From assembly GCF_014196765.1 (NCBI RefSeq), contig NZ_JACIEE010000006.1:62001-126000 (forward strand): DNA of 64,000 bases, written 5' to 3'. The DNA is from Mycoplana azooxidifex. Its GTDB lineage: Bacteria > Pseudomonadota > Alphaproteobacteria > Rhizobiales > Rhizobiaceae. The translations under genes and the position numbers were made by a program. Of this stretch, positions 20,567 through 26,997 are shown piece after piece (position 1 is the stretch's first letter; each line of letters begins with the position of its first letter). Below the pieces are notes generated by a model. It did no database searches and was not told the origin of the DNA. It saw only the letters and a list, made by a program, of their open reading frames with translations.

Positions 20567-21669
20567 CTTTCCTCCGACAACGTGCTTGCGCCCGAGAACC
20601 GCCGCTCCAGGCGAATGACGAACCAGGCGATCGCCGCCACCACGAGGCCGGAAATGAGAAAGAAGCCCGACGTGCCGAGGATCGTCCCCAGCGTTTCCGA
20701 GGCAAGGTAGAGTGTTTCCGCCGCAAAGACCGCATAGCCGAGATAGCGCACCGCGCCGTTGTCCCGGCCCGACAGCGCGACGGCGGTGATCGCGGAGGCG
20801 AGCGTGACGACGCCGAGCAGCAGCCGTTGGCCGACACCCTCGCTCTCTCCATGAAGAATGCCGAGGCCGACGAGGAGAAGAAGGAAGGCGTAGAAGGCGG
20901 GCGCAGCACCCGCTTCGCGCGCCAGTTGCCGCGCCGGCGAGGCGGGAAGTGCTGCCAGCAGGTAGCAGACCGCGCCGGCCCCGGCGATGGCAAGGGCGGT
21001 CACCGGATACTCGAACTCGCCATACAGAATCACGACCCAGCCGATCATGAGCAGATAGGCCAGGTGACGGGCCCGCCCCGCATCCGTATAGCGCACGAGC
21101 GCGATCACGACCGCCGCCATCGCCGGCATCAGCCAGAGCAGCAGACGGTCCCGCGCACCGAAACTCTCCGACCATTCCGCGAAGAAGACGACGAAGCCGA
21201 GGAAACCGGTGACGGTGACTGCCGCGGGAGAGCGGAACAGGGCAGCGGTGACTGCTGCGGCGGCAAACCAGACGAGCGCTGCCTCGGTCGAATCGCCGGA
21301 GAGGTGATACATCTGGCCAACCAGCGCGATCGCGCCGCCGAAGCTGACGACGCCTCCGACGAGCAACGCCTCGGAAAGGCCCTTAGAACCGCGCAGGCGA
21401 AAGAAGGCGGCCAGCAGATAGGCCGCCCATATCAGCGCCACGATGCCGACCAGCCGCACGAGCCGCGGGATCAGGTCCCAATTGGCGGCAACGAGCATCA
21501 GCACGGCACCGGCGAGCAGCAGGGCCGCAATCACCATCAGCACCCGCCCCAGGCTGAACGCGCCTTCGCGCTGGTCGAACTCCGCCAGAAGCCGCCCGAC
21601 GGTGGCCCGATCGATCAGCCCCTTCGCCGCCCAGCCATCGAGATCCCGCTGCAGGCGTGCCCGATACAT
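20563..21669 (-). CDS. DUF2157 multi-pass membrane protein
   Basis: A 368-residue protein. A cytoplasmic N-terminal segment (LQRDLDGWAAKGLIDRATVG) typical of DUF2157 precedes about ten hydrophobic helices. The ATG at 21669 has a strong GGAGG five bases before it; the frame is open to 21741. It overlaps the GDYXXLXY gene by four bases. Function unknown. Confidence 0.85.
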   Translation of the reverse strand: MYRARLQRDLDGWAAKGLIDRATVGRLLAEFDQREGAFSLGRVLMVIAALLLAGAVLMLVAANWDLIPRLVRLVGIVALIWAAYLLAAFFRLRGSKGLSEALLVGGVVSFGGAIALVGQMYHLSGDSTEAALVWFAAAAVTAALFRSPAAVTVTGFLGFVVFFAEWSESFGARDRLLLWLMPAMAAVVIALVRYTDAGRARHLAYLLMIGWVVILYGEFEYPVTALAIAGAGAVCYLLAALPASPARQLAREAGAAPAFYAFLLLLVGLGILHGESEGVGQRLLLGVVTLASAITAVALSGRDNGAVRYLGYAVFAAETLYLASETLGTILGTSGFFLISGLVVAAIAWFVIRLERRFSGASTLSEER

Positions 21670-22202
21670 CGCATCCTCCCCGTTGCCTGCCGGCAGCATG
21701 ATGCCGCACATGTGATTCACGCAAGCCTTTGTCGGTCCCATGCCAATTCCGGGCAGGTTATGGCGCGCAACTCGCCATTCCAGCCTGCCGCATGGCCGAT
21801 TCCCGCCCTGTCAACAGATGCGAAGACGCATGGCGGACGCGACGGTGAAAAGCCGAAATGGCACAAAATCTCATTTGTCTGATGATATTTCCGCGATTGA
21901 CCGACATTTACCCTTGAAAAGCGGTTTCCGAGAGGGCAAATGCGGGCGGATCATCGTCGGATCTCACGTCAGGCGATCGATCGGACGGGCATGCAGGCAG
22001 CGCATATCATCCATGCTTATATTGCACTGCACAAAACCGATTTGTCGGACTATATTGTGAACATCGGATCGGGAATGATCGAGAACAAAGAGACTAGGGC
22101 GCAGACATCTTCTGCTGACCGGCTCTTGAAAAAGTGGAAGCGGCCAACCACCTGAACCCTGGTTCAGAAAAGGCCCGGCAGTCGAAAGACCGCTGACAGA
22201 AT
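21670..22202. other. Non-coding region upstream of the sRNA pair
   Basis: No gene is supported. It is more AT-rich than its surroundings between about 21850 and 22130. A perfect palindrome CTGAACCCTGGTTCAG lies at 22152-22167, about 45 bases before the first RNA hairpin, and could be an operator or a 5' RNA hairpin. ATTGCACTGCAC at 22021-22032 resembles sequences upstream of the second DUF1127 gene. Confidence 0.5.
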
Positions 22203-22325
22203 TCGGACCGGCGCACTCCTCCTCCCAGCGCTTGTCCGATACGATTGGCAACAACTCCTCCTCCCAGTTGCCAATCATCCCAAATGACGCCCGCCGGACC
22301 TCCTCCCCTGGCGGGCGTTATTGCG
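22203..22325 (+). ncRNA. CCTCCTCCC-loop small RNA, copy 1 (alpha-r14/CcsR-like)
   Basis: Three consecutive hairpins each expose an anti-Shine-Dalgarno loop. Hairpin 1 pairs CGGAC/GTCCG and GCGC/GCGC around ACTCCTCCTCCCA (22204-22238). Hairpin 2 is a perfect 10-bp stem GATTGGCAAC/GTTGCCAATC (22243-22276) with CTCCTCCTCCC in the loop. Hairpin 3 is a GC-rich stem ACGCCCGCC/GGCGGGCGT (22287-22318) with CCTCCTCCCC in the loop, followed by a T-rich tail, so it doubles as terminator. This architecture matches known rhizobial and Rhodobacter trans-acting sRNAs that mask ribosome sites of mRNAs. Transcript ends are estimated. Confidence 0.82.
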
Positions 22326-22484
22326 TTTACGGACCAACTCCCAAGTCCCATCACGGCAATACCGCAAGAAATCAACGTCCTAGTCGGCGCTCTTTGCGTA
22401 ATTATTATGCATCTGCACAGGCGCGCCGCCCGTCGTTTGGGCAAGCCATCCGCTTCTTGCATGCGTGATATTCAGCATGGGCGC

Positions 22485-22513
22485 TTCACCGCGATCAGGA
22501 CCGGCGCTATAAG
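22485..22513 (+). promoter_or_regulatory. Possible promoter of the second sRNA
   Basis: TATAAG at 22508-22513 is a reasonable -10 hexamer placed about 10 bases before the second RNA. An 18-base spacer separates it from CTTCAC at 22484-22489, a weak -35. The weak -35 suggests activator dependence or an alternative sigma factor. Tentative. Confidence 0.35.
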
Positions 22514-22520
22514 TTCAACA

Positions 22521-22645
22521 TCAATCGGGTGCGGCACTCCTCCTCCCAGCCAGCCCCGATGCGATTGGCAGCACTCCTCCTCCCAAGTTGCCAATCTGGA
22601 TCGACGCCCGCCGGACCTCCTCCCCCGGCGGGCGTTGTATTTTCC
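22521..22645 (+). ncRNA. CCTCCTCCC-loop small RNA, copy 2 (alpha-r14/CcsR-like)
   Basis: A diverged duplicate of the RNA at 22203-22325, with the same three-hairpin plan. Hairpin 1: ATCGGG/CCCGAT plus GGC/GCC around ACTCCTCCTCCCA. Hairpin 2: GATTGGCA/TGCCAATC (22563-22596) around ACTCCTCCTCCCA. Hairpin 3: ACGCCCGCCGG/CCGGCGGGCGT (22604-22635) around ACCTCCTCCC, then TGTATTTT as a terminator tail. Stem bases differ from copy 1 with compensatory changes while all three loops are kept, which is strong evidence of selection on structure. Confidence 0.85.
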
Positions 22646-22727
22646 CTTCCCCTCGACATGGCTGCAATCCGAACGAAGCACAAATCTGGTGCTCAATTCG
22701 TAGCCAGTCCCTGCATGAGATTTTCGC

Positions 22728-22757
22728 TTGACATGCGCATATTGCATAACTGCCATT
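22728..22757 (+). promoter_or_regulatory. Candidate promoter/activator region of first DUF1127 gene
   Basis: A consensus -35 TTGACA lies at 22728-22733, but no good -10 follows at 16-18 bases. Directly downstream is ATTGCATAACTGCCATT (22741-22757), which resembles ATTGCATAGCAGCTGCATT upstream of the second DUF1127 gene. A shared activator site is a reasonable reading; it is not proven. Confidence 0.4.
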
Positions 22758-22862
22758 CGGCTTTATCTCTGTAATGCAGGCCCTCGGCATCGTATATTCC
22801 GGTCATCAGATGAACGCCGGCGCTGATTGGTAATGCCGGCCCCACCACGAAGGGTAACGGAC

Positions 22863-23006
22863 ATGAACATCTCTCGCTCGTTCAACACCTGGCGCAAGTA
22901 TCGTCAGACCATCACCGAACTCGGCCGCATGAGCGACCGCGAACTGCACGACCTCGGCATCGGCCGCTCGGACATCCGCCGCGTTGCCCGCGACGCCGTC
23001 CGGTAA
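22863..23006 (+). CDS. DUF1127 small protein, copy 1
   Basis: A 47-residue Arg-rich basic protein with the DUF1127 core LGRMSDRELHDLGIGRSDI at about residues 20-38. Related proteins elsewhere in alphaproteobacteria affect sRNA maturation, RNA turnover and phosphate metabolism; some bind RNA. An AGGGTAACGG stretch precedes the ATG. It is followed closely by a strong terminator, so it forms a single-gene unit 218 bases after the second sRNA. It is too short for most ORF filters. Confidence 0.9.
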   Translation: MNISRSFNTWRKYRQTITELGRMSDRELHDLGIGRSDIRRVARDAVR

Positions 23007-23031
23007 TACGCCGACCCCGTCAGGTCCGGCC

Positions 23032-23069
23032 AAACGCCTTCCGGAGAAATCCGGAGGGCGTTTCTTTTT
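23032..23069 (+). terminator. Terminator of first DUF1127 gene
   Basis: AAACGCC-TTCCGG pairs with CCGGA-GGGCGTTT around a short A-rich loop, followed by a run TTTCTTTTT. A classic intrinsic terminator. Confidence 0.85.
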
Positions 23070-23357
23070 GTGGCCTTGTCTTTTTGTGGTCTCGGGATCC
23101 GAGACGCCCTCCGCCTCTGCAGCCCGAAAGAGCCGTCACACAGCATGCGTCCAGCCGTGAAATGCGGCCGCCGCTGCCGCTTCGTAAGTGCTCGTTTTCA
23201 GGCATTGCGCGGGAATGCACACTATTTGTCCATCTAATTGCACAATTGCATAGCAGCTGCATTTTCTTTGCACTGCACCATAACCGGGAGAAGGAGTACA
23301 AGGGTCTCAACAAACGAGGACGACGCCGTCCCGTCAAACTCACCCAGGAGACCTGCC
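23070..23357. promoter_or_regulatory. Leader and promoter region of second DUF1127 gene
   Basis: No gene is supported. From 23220 to 23285 it is AT-rich with several TTGCA words: ATTGCACAATTGCATAGCAG at 23237-23256 and TTTGCACTGCAC at 23267-23278. The block ATTGCATAGCAGCTGCATT (23245-23263) is shared in part with the first DUF1127 promoter. A CAGGAG ribosome site lies at 23345-23350. Confidence 0.45.
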
Positions 23358-23501
23358 ATGAACCCGATCCGCATTGCCAAGAACTGGCTCAGCTACCGCC
23401 GTACCCTCAACGAGCTCGGCAACCTCTCCACCCACACGCTGTCCGACATCGGCCTGACCCGCTACGACATCCGCGGCATCGCTGCCCGTTCCTTCCGCTA
23501 A
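23358..23501 (+). CDS. DUF1127 small protein, copy 2
   Basis: A 47-residue protein, the same length as copy 1, with the core LGNLSTHTLSDIGLTRYDI aligned to that of copy 1. Only part of the sequence is shared, so the duplication is old. The start ATG follows CAGGAG. It has its own terminator at 23557-23583. Role as for copy 1: a probable small RNA- or protein-binding regulator. Confidence 0.9.
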   Translation: MNPIRIAKNWLSYRRTLNELGNLSTHTLSDIGLTRYDIRGIAARSFR

Positions 23502-23556
23502 GCGCAGGCGCGCCGGATAGGGCGCGACTTCGATAAGCAACCGCGACAGACGCTTC

Positions 23557-23583
23557 GAACGGCACCATTCGGTGCCGTTTTCG
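23557..23583 (+). terminator. Terminator of second DUF1127 gene
   Basis: AACGGCACC pairs with GGTGCCGTT around ATTC and is followed by TTC. Located 56 bases after the stop codon. Confidence 0.75.
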
Positions 23584-23629
23584 ATTCCGGCGATTGGAAG
23601 CGTCGGTCCTGCATGATATGCACCCGCCC

Positions 23630-25045
23630 ATGACGAACAAGACCTCCCCTTCCCCCATCCATATCATCGGCGGCGGACTTGCCGGCAGCGAAGCTGCCTG
23701 GCAGATCGCCGAGCGCGGCATCCCGGTCGTACTGCACGAGATGCGCGGCGTGCGCGGGACGGATGCGCACAAGACCGACGGGCTCGCCGAGCTCGTCTGC
23801 TCGAACTCCTTCCGCTCGGACGACGCCACCAGCAACGCCGTCGGCGTGCTCCATGCCGAGATGCGGCTTGCCGGCTCGCTGATCATGCGCGCCGCCGACG
23901 CCAACCAGGTTCCGGCCGGCGGTGCGCTGGCGGTGGACCGGGAGGGCTTCTCGGCCGCCGTGACCGCCGCGATCGAGAGCCACCCGCTGATTACGGTGGT
24001 CCGCGAGGAGATCAGGGGCCTGCCGCCCGAGGAATGGGACCAGGCGATCATCGCCACCGGCCCGCTGACCGCACCGGACCTGGCCGCCGCGATCCAGGAG
24101 CGCACCGGCGCCGACGCGCTCGCCTTCTTCGACGCCATCGCGCCGATCGTGCACACCCATTCGATCGACATGGATATCTGCTGGTACCAGTCCCGCTACG
24201 ACAAGGTCGGGCCGGGCGGCACGGGCAAGGACTATATCAACTGCCCGATGGACGAGGCGCAGTACAATGCCTTCGTCGATGCGCTCATTGGCGCCGATAC
24301 CACCGGTTTCAAGGAATGGGAGGGCACGCCCTATTTCGACGGCTGCCTGCCGATCGAGGTGATGGCGGAGCGAGGGCGCGAGACCCTGCGCCATGGCCCG
24401 ATGAAGCCGATGGGACTGACCAACGCGCACAATCCGACCGTCAAGGCCTATGCCGTCGTGCAACTGCGCCAGGACAATGCGCTCGGCTCGCTCTACAACA
24501 TGGTCGGTTTCCAGACGAAGCTGAAATACGGCGCGCAGGGCGACGTGTTTCGCATGATCCCAGGCCTCGAGAATGCGGAGTTCGCGCGGCTCGGTGGGCT
24601 GCATCGCAACACCTACCTGCAATCGCCTGCCCTGCTCGATCCGTCGCTGACGCTGAAGGGCCGGCCGGGCCTGCGGTTCGCCGGGCAGATCACCGGTTGC
24701 GAGGGCTATGTCGAGAGCGCCAGCATCGGTCTTCTCGCCGGCAGGTTCGCCGCTGCCGAACGGCGCGGAGAAACGCCGGCGCTGCCGCCCGCCACGACGG
24801 CCTTCGGCGCCTTGCTCAGCCACATCACCGGCGGGCACATCCTGTCCGACGACGAGCCGGGCAAGCGCTCCTTCCAGCCGATGAACATCAATTTCGGCCT
24901 GTTTCCCGACCTCGCGCCGGGCTCAATCGTCAAGCCCGAGGGCGTCAAGCGCTTCCGGGGCAAGGACAAGGCGCTGGCCAAGAAGCAGGCGGTCTCGGCG
25001 CGTGCGCTGGAGGACTGCCGCCAGTGGCTGGCATCGGACCGCTGA
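23630..25045 (+). CDS. trmFO: Folate/FAD-dependent tRNA m5U54 methyltransferase
   Basis: A 471-residue flavoprotein that methylates U54 in the tRNA T-loop using methylene-tetrahydrofolate. The FAD fold is [13 protein letters not shown] near the N-terminus. The TrmFO/GidA features [20 protein letters not shown] and the C-terminal [20 protein letters not shown] are clear. The start could be 23618 or 23630; neither has a strong ribosome site. It is monocistronic and convergent with the next gene. Confidence 0.95.
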   Translation: MTNKTSPSPIHIIGGGLAGSEAAWQIAERGIPVVLHEMRGVRGTDAHKTDGLAELVCSNSFRSDDATSNAVGVLHAEMRLAGSLIMRAADANQVPAGGALAVDREGFSAAVTAAIESHPLITVVREEIRGLPPEEWDQAIIATGPLTAPDLAAAIQERTGADALAFFDAIAPIVHTHSIDMDICWYQSRYDKVGPGGTGKDYINCPMDEAQYNAFVDALIGADTTGFKEWEGTPYFDGCLPIEVMAERGRETLRHGPMKPMGLTNAHNPTVKAYAVVQLRQDNALGSLYNMVGFQTKLKYGAQGDVFRMIPGLENAEFARLGGLHRNTYLQSPALLDPSLTLKGRPGLRFAGQITGCEGYVESASIGLLAGRFAAAERRGETPALPPATTAFGALLSHITGGHILSDDEPGKRSFQPMNINFGLFPDLAPGSIVKPEGVKRFRGKDKALAKKQAVSARALEDCRQWLASDR

Positions 25046-25052
25046 TGAGGGC

Positions 25053-25508
25053 TCAGCTATCGCGCTGAAGCGTGCGGGGCGCTTCCTCGATGCCGGCGGC
25101 GGGCAGCAGGCTGCCGAGCAGCCAGAGCGAGACTTCGGCGGCCTCCCCGCTGGTGCTGAACTCGAAGCTTCCGTTCTCGCGCGGATTGTCATGGAACTCG
25201 ATGGCGAGCCCCTTGCCGCTCGGGCTGTTGTGCACGAGCACGCCGCCGGGTTCGATCAGAAGGCAGGTGAAGCGCGTTCCGCGCGCGCGCATGCAGCCGA
25301 CCTTGCCGTCGTGCAGCCGCAGGAACACGCCGTCGCCGCCGGCGGTGCTGATGACCTCCCGGATCGCCTCGTTCGGGAAGACCCGGCCGAACTCGACGAT
25401 GGCCAGACCGGTGTCGTCCGCGCCGCTCGTCCGATCGCTGCGGCGCTGCGCCCGCAAATAGACGTAGGCCGCCAGGACAAGGCAGGCGATCACGACAGTC
25501 CATATCAT
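25053..25508 (-). CDS. Hypothetical membrane-anchored protein
   Basis: A 151-residue protein with one N-terminal transmembrane helix (about 2-19, ending in RAQRRSDR) and a soluble domain of about 125 residues of no family I recognise (for example EFGRVFPNEAIREVISTAGG). Its gene begins opposite the 3' end of the phytoene-synthase-like gene, with which it shares strand and direction. Function unknown. Confidence 0.7.
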   Translation of the reverse strand: MIWTVVIACLVLAAYVYLRAQRRSDRTSGADDTGLAIVEFGRVFPNEAIREVISTAGGDGVFLRLHDGKVGCMRARGTRFTCLLIEPGGVLVHNSPSGKGLAIEFHDNPRENGSFEFSTSGEAAEVSLWLLGSLLPAAGIEEAPRTLQRDS

Positions 25509-25657
25509 TGCAGGTCCTCCGCGGGCCGTTGAGTCCGCCCTGTCTAGACCGCGTAGCTTGCGCCAGTTTTACGCGATGGTCGGTCGTGCCTTCGGTCGAC
25601 GGCTTCAAGCTGCCGGGAGGCGATCGGTGCCAGACGTCGTCCAGTCCGGGACCGGCG

Positions 25658-26551
25658 TCAGAACCGGCCAGTGCGCAACGTCTTCCACATCCACCATTGC
25701 CGCCGCCACTGCGCCGGCAGGAGCGTATGCTCCAGCGCATCGGCGCCGGCCCGTTCCGCGCGGGCGAAGACATGGCGCGCCAGCGCCACCGGCAGGAAGG
25801 CGGCGCGGTTTGCCGGAGCGATGCCGCCGGCCGCTTCCGCCTTCTTCAGGTGCTCGCGGCCAAGGCCGGCAAAGGCCTCCACGGCGCGGGACGTCCGCTC
25901 GCGGTCACGGCCCGCGATCAGCGCCGCCGCGTCCAGGCCGGTGGCGGCCAGGAGGTCGCCGGGAATATAGACCTGGCCGCGCCGCCGGTGGATCGGCAGA
26001 AGCAGCAGCATGCCCGCGATCGCTTGCGCAACGCCGGCATGGCCGGCCGTGGTCGCCGATTGCGCAGCCCCTTGCGGATCGAGGACGAGGCTCGCAAGCT
26101 GGATCAGCGCCGATGCAGTCTCGCCGGCATAGCCCTCGAGCGCCGCCCGGTCCGGCATCGGATCGTCATAGAGGTCGAAGATCCGCGCCTCGATCATGTC
26201 CGTCAGCACGGCGACGGGCAGCCTGTGCTCGGCGATGCATCGCAGCAGGCCGGCTGCGAGCGGATTGGCGCCCGCCTCGCCCGCAGCCGCATTGCCCTCG
26301 AGCGTATCGCGCCACCATTGCAGTCGGATCTCGCCCGGAAGCGGCTCGTGCACCACGTCGCGAACGCGGGCGATCTCGGCGTTGAAGGCATAGAGGGCGG
26401 CCAGCGCGCCGCGCTTTTCGGCGGGCGCCAGGAGGCAGGCGAGATAGCGGTCGCGATCGGTTTCGCGCAACGCCGCGAGGCATTGGGCATAGATCTCGGC
26501 AGCGGCAGCCTCGGGTGCGCGCCCTGCTGCCGTGGCTTCTTTCGGGTGCAT
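25658..26551 (-). CDS. Squalene/phytoene synthase-fold protein, NDUFAF6-like
   Basis: A 297-residue protein of the squalene/phytoene synthase fold. The Asp-rich catalytic motifs of true synthases are not seen: the first site reads AFNAEIARVRD and the second region reads LLLLPIHRRRGQVYIPGD, without the DxxxD pairs. This matches the pseudo-enzyme branch that includes the mitochondrial complex I assembly factor NDUFAF6. The ATG at 26551 follows GGAAGG. It sits just downstream of an Mth938/NDUFAF3-like gene in the secDF operon. A carotenoid or hopanoid role is therefore less likely. Confidence 0.83.
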   Translation of the reverse strand: MHPKEATAAGRAPEAAAAEIYAQCLAALRETDRDRYLACLLAPAEKRGALAALYAFNAEIARVRDVVHEPLPGEIRLQWWRDTLEGNAAAGEAGANPLAAGLLRCIAEHRLPVAVLTDMIEARIFDLYDDPMPDRAALEGYAGETASALIQLASLVLDPQGAAQSATTAGHAGVAQAIAGMLLLLPIHRRRGQVYIPGDLLAATGLDAAALIAGRDRERTSRAVEAFAGLGREHLKKAEAAGGIAPANRAAFLPVALARHVFARAERAGADALEHTLLPAQWRRQWWMWKTLRTGRF

Positions 26552-26604
26552 CGGACCTTCCGGACTGGCATTAGCTGAATTGGGCATTGGCTGAAGGCTG
26601 TGGG

Positions 26605-26997
26605 TCAGACCGCGATGAGGGCCGCGGCGACGGCACGCGATTCGGCCAGCAAGACATTGAAGGTGCGCACGGCGGCACCCGTGGACATCGGGTCGGAGCG
26701 GACCTGGCGTTCGCGCAGGGCAGCGCGCAATTCCGCCGAAAGCGGACGGATCTCGGCGCCGGTGCCGACCAGCAGCACCTCGATCTGTTCCGCCTCCGCC
26801 AGCACGCGGGCAAGGTCGTCCACCGACAGGTCGCTCGCGTCGGCCTTGTCCCAGCCGTAGATGCCGGACGGCAGGCACAGGACGGAACCGCGGTGCGACA
26901 TGTCGGCGAAGCGGAAGCCGCCGTTGCCATAGGCGTCGATCGGGGCCCTGCCCGGGAAATGCGCCTGCCGTATCTCTATGCCTTTGGCCATCTTCAT
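26605..26997 (-). CDS. Mth938-like domain protein, NDUFAF3-like
   Basis: A 130-residue protein of the Mth938-like (DUF498) family, which includes the mitochondrial complex I assembly factor NDUFAF3. Typical segments are IDAYGNGGFRF and VLLVGTGAEIRPLSAELRAAL. Its start overlaps the secDF stop by four bases (ATGA), so it is translationally coupled to secDF. The neighbouring downstream gene is NDUFAF6-like. Confidence 0.87.
   Translation of the reverse strand: MKMAKGIEIRQAHFPGRAPIDAYGNGGFRFADMSHRGSVLCLPSGIYGWDKADASDLSVDDLARVLAEAEQIEVLLVGTGAEIRPLSAELRAALRERQVRSDPMSTGAAVRTFNVLLAESRAVAAALIAV

Noticed and set aside
21940-22155. 71-codon open frame upstream of the sRNAs
   Set aside because: No ribosome site or family resemblance; low GC in third positions unlike real genes here.
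22152-22167. CTGAACCCTGGTTCAG as an intrinsic terminator
   Set aside because: No T-run follows and no gene ends just upstream; left as a possible operator only.
25658-26551. Carotenoid or hopanoid synthase
   Set aside because: Catalytic Asp-rich motifs are missing and no other terpenoid genes are nearby; the NDUFAF6-like reading fits better.
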